This document shows, one piece after another, positions 34,400-44,193 of a stretch of 64,000 nt of DNA. The notes beneath the pieces are model-generated. The model worked only from the letters and a program-made list of their open reading frames with translations, was not told the origin of the DNA and did no database searches. The translations under genes and the position numbers were made by a program. This DNA is from Odontesthes bonariensis (taxonomy: Eukaryota > Chordata > Actinopteri > Atheriniformes > Atherinopsidae). The stretch lies in contig NC_134521.1 of NCBI RefSeq assembly GCF_027942865.1, positions 1,009,001-1,073,000 of the forward strand, in the 5' to 3' direction. How positions within the stretch are numbered: the stretch's first letter is position 1; every line of letters starts with the position of its first letter.

Positions 34400-37300
34400 A
34401 TGCTGCTTCTTCACGCCTCGTCCTTCGTCCTCCTCCTCTCAGGTGAGTCTGGACCTGCAGACCATCCGGCTCAGGTTGGGAATCATTCTGTTAAACTGCG
34501 TTTGGCTTCAGATCTTCATGTGTGGAAAAATAAGAGGAACTTTAATGACTGAGAGATGAGGTCATATGTGCAGAGTTGGGAATTTATCCGGATTCAACTG
34601 TTTTAATGATGGACGATGATGTCTCTGAACATGAAGACTTCTGACTTACAGAGAGATCCAGAACAGGGAAAGATAACACCGGTGGAATATCACCATGTGA
34701 TGATCGGCTTCTGTTTCCAATGGAAAGTTTCTTTGTTTCTGCGAGGAAGAGACCAAAGATCGCAGGAGCAGGAGCTGCGATCTTTGGTCTCTGCTGGCTT
34801 TTTGTTTGAGACTCAATCAGAAACTTTAACAAAAGGGAATTTTAACAATATTACGAAGATGAAAGAAGGCAGTCCTAGAAACCTGTTTTATATGCGAGTC
34901 AAATGATAAATTCTGGTCAGAAATAACTCCAAGGTTCCTCACTGTAGAACTAGAAGCCAAGGAAATACCATCTAGAGTAACTATATAGCTAGACAATTTC
35001 TCCCTGAAGCGCTCAGGTCCAAAGATAACGACTTCAGTTTTGTCTGAATTTAGAAGCAGACAGTTCTGAGTCATCCAGGTCTTTATGTCTTTAAGACATG
35101 CTTGTAGTCTGACCAACCTATTGGGTTCATCTGGTTTTATAGATAAGTACAGCTGAGTATCATCAGCATAGCAATGGAAATTTATGCCATGCTGTCTAAT
35201 AATGTTACCTAATGGAAGCATGTATAAAGTGAAAAGAATCGGTCCAAGCACAGAACCCTGGGGAACTCCATGACTTACTCTGGTGTGTGAGGAAGATTCT
35301 TCGTTTACAAGAACAAACTGAAATCTATCAGATAAATATGACTTAAACCAGCCTAATGCAGTTCCTTTAATCCCAATAACATGTTCAAGTCTGTGTAATA
35401 GTTAGAAGCATTGATGGCTGAACCTCTCCGGTAGCTCCTTCATGCTGGTTTAATAAACCTTTAACTGACCAGTTTAAAAGAACTGACAGCTCTGCTCAGA
35501 CACACTTTTGTGTGTTTTTGTCAGTGGTAGCCAGTGTGTCAGCGGTCGCCAAGGAGACGGTGGTGGGTGTGGCCGGGGAGGCGGTGACGCTGCCGTGTCG
35601 CTCTGGGACAGTAAGGCCGAGTGGGGTGGAGGTGTGCTGGGGGACGGGAGAGCCTTCAGTGTTCAACTGCCACAACACGCTGATCAACGGCGCCGGAGAC
35701 CACATCAAATACCGGCGCTCGCACAGGTACGCAGACCCTTCATCTTCATGTCAAACTTCACCCACAAACCCTTCAACTAACAACAGATTCACAGTGTTGA
35801 CTGACAGAACATTTATGACTTTCACAGATTCCAGCCTCTCAGATTAAAGGGTCTGATACGTTTATGTTTAAGAAATGAAGACATCACAAGGCTTTACATA
35901 TCAGGACATAATAAACATCGTCTTGTGTGCCAGGTGTAAAAACTCAGTAAATTCAGCCTCGGATGAACAACAACACATGACATATTACACTGTATCATTA
36001 TTTATTTATTTAAAAAAACAAGAGCTACATCTCAGACTCTGCGGGCCTCAGTTAGCATGTTAAAGGTTAAAGGTCACCCCGAGGTCAGAAACACAAGAGC
36101 TACATCTCAGACTCTGCAGGCCTCAGTTAGCATGTTAAAGGTTAAAGGTCATGACAGCACAGTTAGAAACAGACTGAACAGGTTTGGCTTGTGTGGAAGG
36201 GCTGCAGGAGAAAGCCTCTTCTCTCTAAAAAGAACATGGCAGCACAGCTTAGGTTTGCAAAGCTGCGTCTGAACAAACCACAAGACTTCTGGAACAATGT
36301 CAGAGCAGACCAGAGTGGAGATGTTTGCTCATAAAAGTAACAAAAGTCAGAGTCCAGACCTCAGCCTGACTGAGATGCTGTGGTGGGACCTTCAGAGAGC
36401 TGTGCAGAAACCAATGCTGCAAATCTCAATGAGCTGAAAGATGGAGGCTTCTCTTTCTCTGATTGGGACTCGTGTTTCAACCACTTCCAGCCAATCAAAG
36501 ACAGAGGAAGGTGGTTCATGCTTTCACATGCTTTTAAAGTAATATTTGATCTTTCTGGATGATGATCAGAGAGGATTTAGAACCTGCTGTACATAATGCA
36601 GACTGAAGATATAAATGAGTGGAACGTTTCCTCAGGGGAACGCACTGGGCCCACTGCTGTTTTAATATCTAATGACACATGGCTCATCTGCCTCCGTATT
36701 AACAGTCTGCATGAATCCTCGTCTTCCTTCTCTGCAGGTACTCTCTTTCCTCCTCCTCCTCCCTGTCCATCTCTGACTCTCAGCTGTCAGACACTGGCTT
36801 CTATCACTGCAGGGTTCAGCTGCCCGGACTCTTCAACGACCAAACGTCCAGCGTCCACCTCATCATCATCAGCCGTACGTTCACACTTTCACCTTTCACT
36901 GGTCACTCGGTTTCCGTCCCTCCACAGGTGTTCAGAGGCTGAAAACAAAGATGTTGATGTGTTTGGTGAAGGGTGAACATAATTTAATGTTGACTTTTCT
37001 TCTGCCTGCATCCTCCAGCTCTCTCTGTGGTCTCTGAGAACTCAGATGATGTGGATGTGGAGAGCTTGAACAGTGAGTACACCTGTTTGAGAGTTGGTCA
37101 ATGAGGCATCGGTTTCCTAAGCTAGGGGTTCCCAAACTTTTCCATGCCAAGGCCCCCCAAACAGTATTAGCTTCTGGCCCCCTTTGCAAACCACAGACAA
37201 TGCTACAAAATATGTAAAGAAACATAAACTTTTAGAAGGTATTTTCTTTCTTTTATTCACGGACAGCAGCTCGCCGTGTGAATGCAGCCTGACTAAATGC

Positions 37301-39259
37301 TCTTCTTTACGTCTGAAGAAGTCGACTGTTTTTTCGGACTCTGCCGGATGTTTTTGTATCGAGTGACGCTGAAGTTTCGAAGGTTTTAAACACTCATTTG
37401 AGAGGGTCTCCAGACAGAGGACGCCATTTTTCTGTATGGCTGTAAAGCCAAACTTAATGTATGCTGCATCATACTTTCTGAATTTAGTCGGCCAGTTCTT
37501 TCAGTCTCTTCCAAGTCAAAAATCTGTTCATTTTGGCTAAGCTAGCTACACGCTAGCTTGAGGAGCAGAGCAGCTTCAGAACAGGCGCAAACCGCCAGGC
37601 CTACCATGTTTTGACTGGCAGCCAATCAGAAAGACAAGCATGGCAAATAACGTTTCTATATGATATATTATTATAAATTGTATTTTACAATACTGATTAA
37701 AAAAAAATGACAATTTCTTATAATGATGTTTAAAAAAATTTTTATTTCTATCTTTTTATTTTTGCATTTTTTTCTTATCTTCACTCCAATTTTCTGAGGC
37801 CCCCCTAGCGCCCCCCTGGCGGTCCCCCAGGGGGCCGCGGCCCCCACTTTGAAAACCACTGTCCTAAGCTACGCTACTTTTTAAATTGGCTCCGTATGAA
37901 TTGGACTAATTTGGAATTGAACTATTTTGATTTGATTGTATTATGATAAATTGGATTGTAATTGACTTTAATTGGGATGTATCTTTGAAGTGCCCTGAGA
38001 TGACATTTGTTGTGATTTGGAGCTGTATGAATTCAATTGGAATGAACTGAAGTGAACAAAAAACAACGGATTGCAAACTTCTTTAATCCGCCATCCTGAG
38101 CGTGCACGAGGTGAAGGAAAAACTCTCTTTAAGAGGAGACTTTAAAGAAATATGAGCTGTTTTGTTTTGAGCTTCTTTGATCTTTTTTGTCAGGTGGCGC
38201 AGCACAGCAGACAGGAAGTGATGTCACAGGAGGCAACAGCACAGAGCCAATGGTGGCTGAGGTTCAGGTAGTGACATCACATGAAGCGTCAGAGTTTAAT
38301 TAAAAAAAGAAAGTGACACAGTTAAACTGATATGTTTCTTTGTTTTTATTCAATAATTGATCAATTTATATGTTTTTAATCTTATTTTAGCTTGTTTGAT
38401 TGTTTTTATTTGTTTTTTTGTGGGGTTCGTTCTTCCAGTTTAGTTTGTTTTTTAAGTGTGTTTATTGTATATTTTTGTTGTTTTGGATTGTGTGGACTGA
38501 GGGTGTTTTGTTATTCATGTTTGTTTGTTTGTTTGTTTGTTTGTTTGTTTGTTGACAGTCGCATGTTGGGCCGCAGGATGTAAACACTCTGCAGATATTT
38601 GTTGGAAACACCCTGAGAGTTTCCTTCATCATCTTCGTCCCTGCTCTGCTCCTGACTGCTGCCTACAGGGGTACCCTAACCCTAACCCCCCCCCCCCCCA
38701 CCCCCATTATTTTTAAACATATTTATAAGAATATCGGATTTTATAGGCAGGACTAGGGGACCCTTTGTTACTAATCTTTATTTACTGTATATATTTACTA
38801 TTGTGTGGTTTTAGCACTTATTTTCTAGCACTTTTTACTAACCAAACAAGCACTTATGGGTCCCCTACTCCTCCTCTTGAAATCCATATTTAATTTAATT
38901 TTTTAATTTTTTAAATTTTTTAAATTTTTTAAATGTTTAACTTTTAATTATTATTTTTAATTTGTATCTCTTATTTCTTTTTTTTAAACTTTTTTTAACT
39001 CTTTTTTTTAAATTTTTTATTACTTTTTTTACTTTTTATTTTATTTATTAATTTATCTTTTATTTTTCATTTAATTAAAAAAAAATAATAAATAACCCCA
39101 ACCTTAACCCTAACCACACACACCTCCATCATTGATCTGCAACTTTTTACAGATAATTTGAAATGATTCGATCTGTTTGCTGCAGGAGTTTGCAGATCTA
39201 AGAAGAGATTCGAGACAACGGAGCGATCAGAGGAGGAGGAGGAGGACAGTTCTGTGTGA
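34400..39259 (+). CDS. TIM-family (T-cell immunoglobulin and mucin domain) receptor, upstream copy
   Basis: A single-pass cell-surface receptor of the TIM/HAVCR family, whose IgV domains bind phosphatidylserine in mammals. Exons: 34400-34442, 35525-35726, 36738-36874, 37019-37072, 38194-38267, 38559-38670, 39186-39259; total 696 nt, 231 residues, all phases compatible. A signal peptide (1 to about 17) is followed by an IgV domain (about 18-127) with cysteines 39, 52, 63 and 106. Then come a short stalk with one NST glycosylation site (160), a membrane segment (about 191-206) and a 25-residue tail of basic then acidic residues without tyrosine. FNCHN, IKYRRSHRY and FNDQ are TIM hallmarks. Oddities: LFND replaces WFND, the strand region before the last cysteine is short, and the mucin part is minimal. 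It sits head to tail with a second TIM gene. A soluble or decoy-like role is possible but not shown. Confidence 0.85.
34748..34792. other. Perfect 18-bp hairpin in TIM intron 1
   Basis: The arms AGAGACCAAAGATCGCAG (34748-34765) and its exact reverse complement (34775-34792) flank a 9-base loop. The stem is too short for a typical microRNA precursor. It may be the remains of an element end. Confidence 0.7.
34825..35400 (-). mobile_element. L2-like LINE fragment (reverse transcriptase) in TIM intron 1
   Basis: The minus strand encodes GVPQGS-type sequence, then MLGPILFTLYMLPLGNII, the active-site block CYADDTQLYLS, LLLNSDKTEVVIFGP and VRNLGVI, the order of an L2-type reverse transcriptase. It is truncated on both sides and antisense to the receptor gene. 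It is homologous to the element at 59560-62354. Confidence 0.85.
36019..36152 (+). repeat. Two copies of the 75-bp unit in TIM intron 2
   Basis: Starts at 36019 and 36094 with CAAGAGCTACATCTCAGACT. Reverse complement of the seven-copy array at 18060-18600. Confidence 0.9.
36150..36600 (+). mobile_element. Tc1-like transposon remnant in TIM intron 2
   Basis: Contains STVRNRLNRFGLCGRAAGE and, in another frame, SQSPDLSLTEMLWWDLQRAV, which match the helix-turn-helix and C-terminal catalytic regions of Tc1-like transposases. The middle of the gene is missing and frames are shifted. The distal 190 bp recur at 17881-18059. Confidence 0.75.
37123..37861. mobile_element. hAT-type non-autonomous element in TIM intron 4
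   Basis: The perfect 8-bp duplication TCCTAAGC (37115-37122 and 37862-37869) brackets ends TAGGGGTTCCCAAACTTTTC and TTTGAAAACCACTG, hAT-like. Strongly GC-rich right end. No transposase. Confidence 0.85.
38517..38551. repeat. TTTG microsatellite at the TIM exon 6 acceptor
   Basis: About eight TTTG units end immediately before TTGACAG, the acceptor of the transmembrane exon, so the microsatellite occupies the place of the pyrimidine tract. Confidence 0.85.
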
Positions 39260-40179
39260 AGACGACTGTCCGACACTTTAACTCGTGGAACAGAAGAGGA
39301 ATCTCCTCACTGAAACCTTTTCTCTCTTGGAACTCAAGAATTAGATATCATATATTGGAGTGTTCATTAAGTAAAACATTTAGAATCAGAACCAGGACAC
39401 GAAGAAGACAGAGACAGATTTATCTCTCTTCACAGCTTGACTTCTTCTATTTCTTCAACTGGAGGTGTTCCGCAGGGCTCAGTGTGAGGACTGCTCAGAT
39501 ATATAAATAGAAACATATATACAGAAACACAAGAGCAATTCTTAAAATGAGCACAAACCAACGCCTGAACTTGTGTTTTCTGAGAAACGTTTGTGTTTGT
39601 GGTTTTGTGTTGTTTCGCTGTAACGTTGTGGCACATTAACGGAACTTTGACTTTCCTAAAATAACGACTTGACACGATCTGGGTCACATGAACAATGACG
39701 GAGTCTGCTAAAGTTCGATGAGAAACTAAAGAAGACAACATTGTATATGACATTGTTTAACCTTTGCATCACCACTCAGGAGAAATAATATAAAACTGAG
39801 TGAACCAGAAGGACCCACTATCATTAAAATCTGCTTTAATATTACTTCATCTGTGGATTATTTACTGGTTATAAACATGTTTGTCGTTTGATGGAGTTGG
39901 TGGAGCTAGCAAGAAAGCTAACTGATTAGCTTTAGTAGTCTGCAGACACAGAAATAATGAACTCCACAATTGTTGCTTCATTCTACAACTCTTGCACTGA
40001 CCATACAATGCCAGGTCTCCACAGCTGTTAGCTGTTAGCTGTTAGCTATTCAAAAGCAGAACGTATGCACGCTAACATCAGCTTTACGAACACGTTTCCC
40101 TGTAGGAACACTGCAGCATTCATTCAGTTTATAATTATTACAGGAAGAATAAGAGAAGAGAAACCACCTTCAGCTGTCT
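39260..40179. other. 3' region of the upstream TIM gene and intergenic sequence
   Basis: Presumed 3' UTR. A candidate ATTAAA signal lies at 39823-39828. Nothing else recognised. Confidence 0.3.
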
Positions 40180-40960
40180 AATTCAATTCAGTTTTATTAA
40201 TATGGCGCCAAATCACAACAACATTAGCGTTACAGGAGTACCAAACACTGGTCACTGCTCAGGACTGAAACCTGTTGACCACAGGAAGACCAGATAAGCA
40301 ATATTAGCTAACGTTGATCACGTGATGCAGTCAGGCTCAGTTAGCTGTGACGGCTGCAGTTCTGTGTTCGACCAACAGATGGCGCAACAGACCCAGTTGC
40401 TACCTAAGCAGGCACCTTGGTCCTTTGGGGTGTTATGGGGGCCTTGAAACATAGAAGAGAAACCCCCCCCCCCCCCTCAGTACTGTACTGATATAATATA
40501 TATCATATATATCATATACTGCTACCCCCCTACCATGCATCGTTTCTTTCCATATAAGCCTACACAATGTCTTAATTAATAATAGTTCTGACAGCTGAAC
40601 TGGAATAATAATAATACATTTTATTTATAACGCACTTTACATTTACAATAAAATCTCAAAGTGCTACAGTAAGATAAAAGACAAATATTAGGTTCAAAAG
40701 CAGGGACAGTAAAATGCAAATAAAATACACAAATAAAAGTAGTGAGTCCTTTAAATGCAAAAACGAAATAAATACAGGACAGAGCATTCAAAGGGAGATC
40801 ATTAAAAACATTGGGTAAAAAGAAAGGTTTTCAGGCCTGTTTTAAAGTGTTCCACAGTCTGTGAAGCCCTCAGATGTGGAGGCAGAGCGTTCCACAGCCG
40901 AGGGGCAGCGCAGGAAAAGGCCCGGTCTCCCATGGTGCGGGAGCCAGTTCTGTAAGAGTA
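40180..40960 (-). mobile_element. LINE-type 3' end fragments
   Basis: 40183-40470 begins AATTCAATTCAGTTTTATTA, and 40605-40960 holds TTTTATTTATAACGCACTTT followed by a GTTCCACAGCCGAGGGGCAG block. Both are familiar from fish L2-type 3' ends in reverse orientation; no coding part remains. Confidence 0.45.
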
Positions 40961-41244
40961 AGAAATAGAAGTCTTCCGTATCTATCCATGTCATTCAAAG
41001 TGCAAAACTCCAACAACATACATCCATCACATGTCATATCACATCTCATATTATCTATTGTTTTTTTTATTTATTGGTATAAAAGTCACAAACCTTTGTT
41101 GGATGAAACAAATGGACAAAGTAGATGTGTTATCTGCTCTCCTTCTGTCACTGAATGGAGAGTCAGCGAGGAAAGTTTAAGCGGCTACAGCGCCAAAAGG
41201 CAGCAGTGGCCGGAGGGGGTATTACATCCGTAGTGGTTCAGCAC

Positions 41245-41703
41245 TACCATAGAGAATGAATGGGAAACGGTTTAGAGCCGTTTAGCTAAACACTCTACCA
41301 TAGAGAATGAATGGGAAACGGTTTAGAGCCGTTTAGCTAAACACTCTACCATAGAGAATGAATGGGAAACGGTTTAGAGCCGTTTAGCTAAACACTCTAC
41401 CATAGAGAATGAATGGGAAACGGTTTAGAGCCGTTTAGCTAAACACTCTACCATAGAGAATGAATGGGAAACGGTTTAGAGCCTTTTAGCTAAACACTCT
41501 ACCATAGAGAATGAATGGGAAACGGTTTAGAGCCGTTTAGCTAAACGCTCTACCATAGAGAATGAATGGGAAACGGTTTAGAGCCGTTTAGCTAAACACT
41601 CTACCATAGAGAATGAATGGGAAACGGTTTAGGGCCGTTTAGCTAAACACTCTACCATAGAGAATGAATGGGAAATGGTTTAGGGCCGTTTAGCTAAACA
41701 CTC
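41245..41703. repeat. 51-bp tandem repeat, 9 copies, next to tRNA-Asp
   Basis: Each unit holds TACCATAGAGAATGAATGGG and AAACGGTTTAGAGCCG, then the 12-bp palindrome GTTTAGCTAAAC. Copies are nearly identical, with single changes in the fifth, sixth and last two. It ends about 55 bp before the tRNA gene. Confidence 0.95.
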
Positions 41704-41757
41704 CCGGCTGCTGTTTGGTGGATAAAGGCAGTACTACGCAGCACTGTTTCAGGCCAT

Positions 41758-41829
41758 TCCTCGTTAGTATAGTGGTGAGTATCCCCGCCTGTCACGCGGG
41801 AGACCGGGGTTCGATTCCCCGACGGGGAG
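41758..41829 (+). tRNA. tRNA-Asp (GTC)
   Basis: A 72-nt cloverleaf. The acceptor stem TCCTCGT pairs with ACGGGGA (one T-G pair), the anticodon stem CCCGC/GCGGG holds the loop CTGTCAC with anticodon GTC at 41791-41793, and the T arm is CGGGG-TTCGATT-CCCCG. The internal promoter B box GGTTCGATTCC is at 41808-41818. A seven-T terminator follows at 41836. Sequence and folding are intact, so it is likely functional. Confidence 0.96.
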
Positions 41830-41835
41830 GTTGCG

Positions 41836-41842
41836 TTTTTTT
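41836..41842 (+). terminator. Pol III terminator of tRNA-Asp
   Basis: A run of seven T six bases after the tRNA end, the standard RNA polymerase III stop. Confidence 0.85.
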
Positions 41843-42690
41843 GTTATTTTATATTATTATTACTACATTTCTTAGATTAACAAATAATGTAAAACATGTA
41901 CAAATAATCAGCTATTAATTAGCATTTAGTGTGATTAAGCCGTGTTAGCTGGCTGTTAGTGTTGGAGGAGCCAGGACAGCTGATAAACAGCTGGAAGGAT
42001 AAGGAGACTGAAAAGTGTTGCATTTTGTGTTTTTCTCTTTGATTTCCTGCAGTGAGGAAGCTTTAGCAACCTTTTCCTGTGACTTTAACTGAGCTTTTAA
42101 AGGCCAGCAGCAGATTTCTGCCTGTGATCAGGATGCTTTGCCCCAGGATTTAAGGAAGGAAAGAGGCGGTGCTGCTGGGCTGTTGCACGTGTGCGGTCAG
42201 CTGTCCTCTGCCGTCCCCCTGAGGATGGAAACAGGAAGTGAAACCGACAGGAAGCTGCTGCAAACAGGAAGTTACAAGCTGACCCTGTATGTGTGATGCA
42301 GCAGGACGGGCCGGAGAACCAACCGTGCACGCTCACTCCCAGGGACACGTGAGGTTCTGATCCCGCCTGGTTCTGAACCTGACCCGGATCAGAACCCAGT
42401 AATCAGTTCAGAACACACAGACTGTAAGAAGCAGTTCTGATCAGCAGTTCTGATCCAGCCCTTTGGTTCTGCGGTTCTACTAAATTATTCTGAGAACAGC
42501 TGCTTTCACTGCACTTCTTCTGTGGTGTTTTTTACCACAGTTATTGACGGTGCTGATACCGATCGGGCTTATGGATCAGCGCCAGTGCAGAACCGAACCA
42601 CATCAGGTCCATTTCACAGCAAACTTCTGCAGGCATCACTTTAGGCTCAGTGGTTTCTGACCTTATAATGATAATAAACCTGCAGAGAAA
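41843..42690. other. No gene found
   Basis: Ordinary sequence; the frames present have no recognisable domain. Confidence 0.35.
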
Positions 42691-42750
42691 TGGACCAGGA
42701 CCAGGACCAGGACCAGGACCAGGACCAGGACCAGGACCAGGACCAGGACC
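42691..42750. repeat. GGACCA hexamer array
   Basis: About ten GGACCA units just before the TTAA-flanked element. Confidence 0.9.
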
Positions 42751-42771
42751 AGCAGTCCAACACAGTGTTAA

Positions 42772-43995
42772 CCCCTTAACGCCTGAATTTAAATAGCTGT
42801 ATATAAAAAAAATGTTTTGTGTGTGTCATGAAGGTTAGCCGCAAATTCAATGTCCTTCCTTCGTACGACTCTGCCACCAGGTTTGGGTCCCGGGGGGGGG
42901 GATATCCAGCATCTATCTCCCTATGCTTGACTTTCAAGCTCACAGCGGTTCAGCTTGCATATCCTCCGCCGGGGCCCCAGAGCGCCAAAGAAATCTTGTC
43001 AATTAAACCTTGCAATTGTCTCCCTCTCTCTCCGTGTGAGTCTCTCCAGGTTGAATTAGCCTTTAAGTAAATAATGCTGAGATTATTAATTCCACTTTTG
43101 CACAAAAAATAAATAGAAATTTTGGTATGTTGCTTATTTGCAAAACCAGGCATCCTGGTCAATAATAAGACGACAACAACACAGTAATATAACAGTGAAA
43201 AAACAATGTTTTTTTATTCACCTTTTTTTTTTTACATATTTATTTATATAAAGGTTCCTAGGTCCGTAGTGAATATGGACTAACCGGCATTGGGGGAATA
43301 AAGATGCTATCTCAGCTGGTTGATTGAGGCTATGGCTACACGAAAATGGAACAAGGGGTTTTTTTTTAAATCGAGTACGAAAATTATTGCGACCACACAG
43401 GAAAGCTTCAGGTCCTCATGGCAACGCCCCGCTTGCTGAAAACGATGCAGTACATGTGCGCTGTAAGCCCCACCCACCGGTTACACCAGAACAATAGAAG
43501 AAGCACTGCGTGCACGCCCCGCTTCTACCAGCGCATCGCCTGTAAATGTTCCTTCAACAACGCCGCTGTAGTTAGCAGTGTCTGCAGCAGTGCTGCTATC
43601 AGTGTTGTGGGGTCCATGATGATCGCTGTCTGTCCTTGTTGTGTTGTCGTCTTCTTCCGGATTTTGAATGGATGTTGCGCGCGAAGCCGCTTTTTGTTCT
43701 GGTCACTGACGTATGTGTATACGTCACTGCGTTGGCCATGTGGCTGTGACGCAGATGTAAACAAATCCGTTCTGGCTGTAACAATGAAAACGCAAACGGC
43801 AGCGTTCCTAGATCTTCCCACTCTGGAACCCATTCTCCAAAAATATCGTTTTGGGGTACCCAGAACGCCGGCTCCATGTGGCCGCGACAGCCAAACGATA
43901 AGCAAAAATATCGGTTATAGTGAAAAACGTTTCCATGTAACCAGGCCCTCAGTCAAACGGTTTGTAGCATATATGCGACAATAGGCGTTAAGGGG
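42772..43995. mobile_element. piggyBac-like non-autonomous element, 1224 bp
   Basis: The ends CCCCTTAACGCCT and AGGCGTTAAGGGG are inverted and flanked by TTAA at 42768-42771 and 43996-43999. No transposase frame; the 188-codon frame at 43418-43984 has no known domain. A second inverted-repeat element seems to be nested inside. Confidence 0.7.
43318..43964. mobile_element. Nested inverted-repeat element
   Basis: Left TTGATTGAGGCTATGGCTAC and right (reverse complement) TTGACTGAGGGCCTGGTTAC match at most positions over about 30 bp. This suggests an insertion into the piggyBac-like element. Family unassigned. Confidence 0.4.
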
Positions 43996-44090
43996 TTAAA
44001 GGCAGACGGAGCTGAGGGTTTGGCTGCTTCCTGTGGTTTCAACACTCTGAAGGTCCCCCCCCGATGGTTTAGTTGGTTCCTGACACACAG

Positions 44091-44180
44091 CAGAGTGTGC
44101 ACGCTGACGGCAGAGTGTGCACGCTGACGGCAGAGTGTGCACGCTGACAGCAGAGTGTGCACGCTGACGGCAGAGTGTGC
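44091..44180. repeat. 20-bp repeat just upstream of the second TIM start codon
   Basis: CAGAGTGTGCACGCTGACGG, 4.5 copies, ending at 44180. The true start ATG is at 44194, so the repeat occupies the proximal promoter or 5' UTR. Confidence 0.9.
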
Positions 44181-44193
44181 ATGAAGACTCACC

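Noticed and set aside
43418-43984. 188-codon frame as a gene
   Set aside because: No domain, lies in a TTAA-flanked element with overlapping frames on the other strand.
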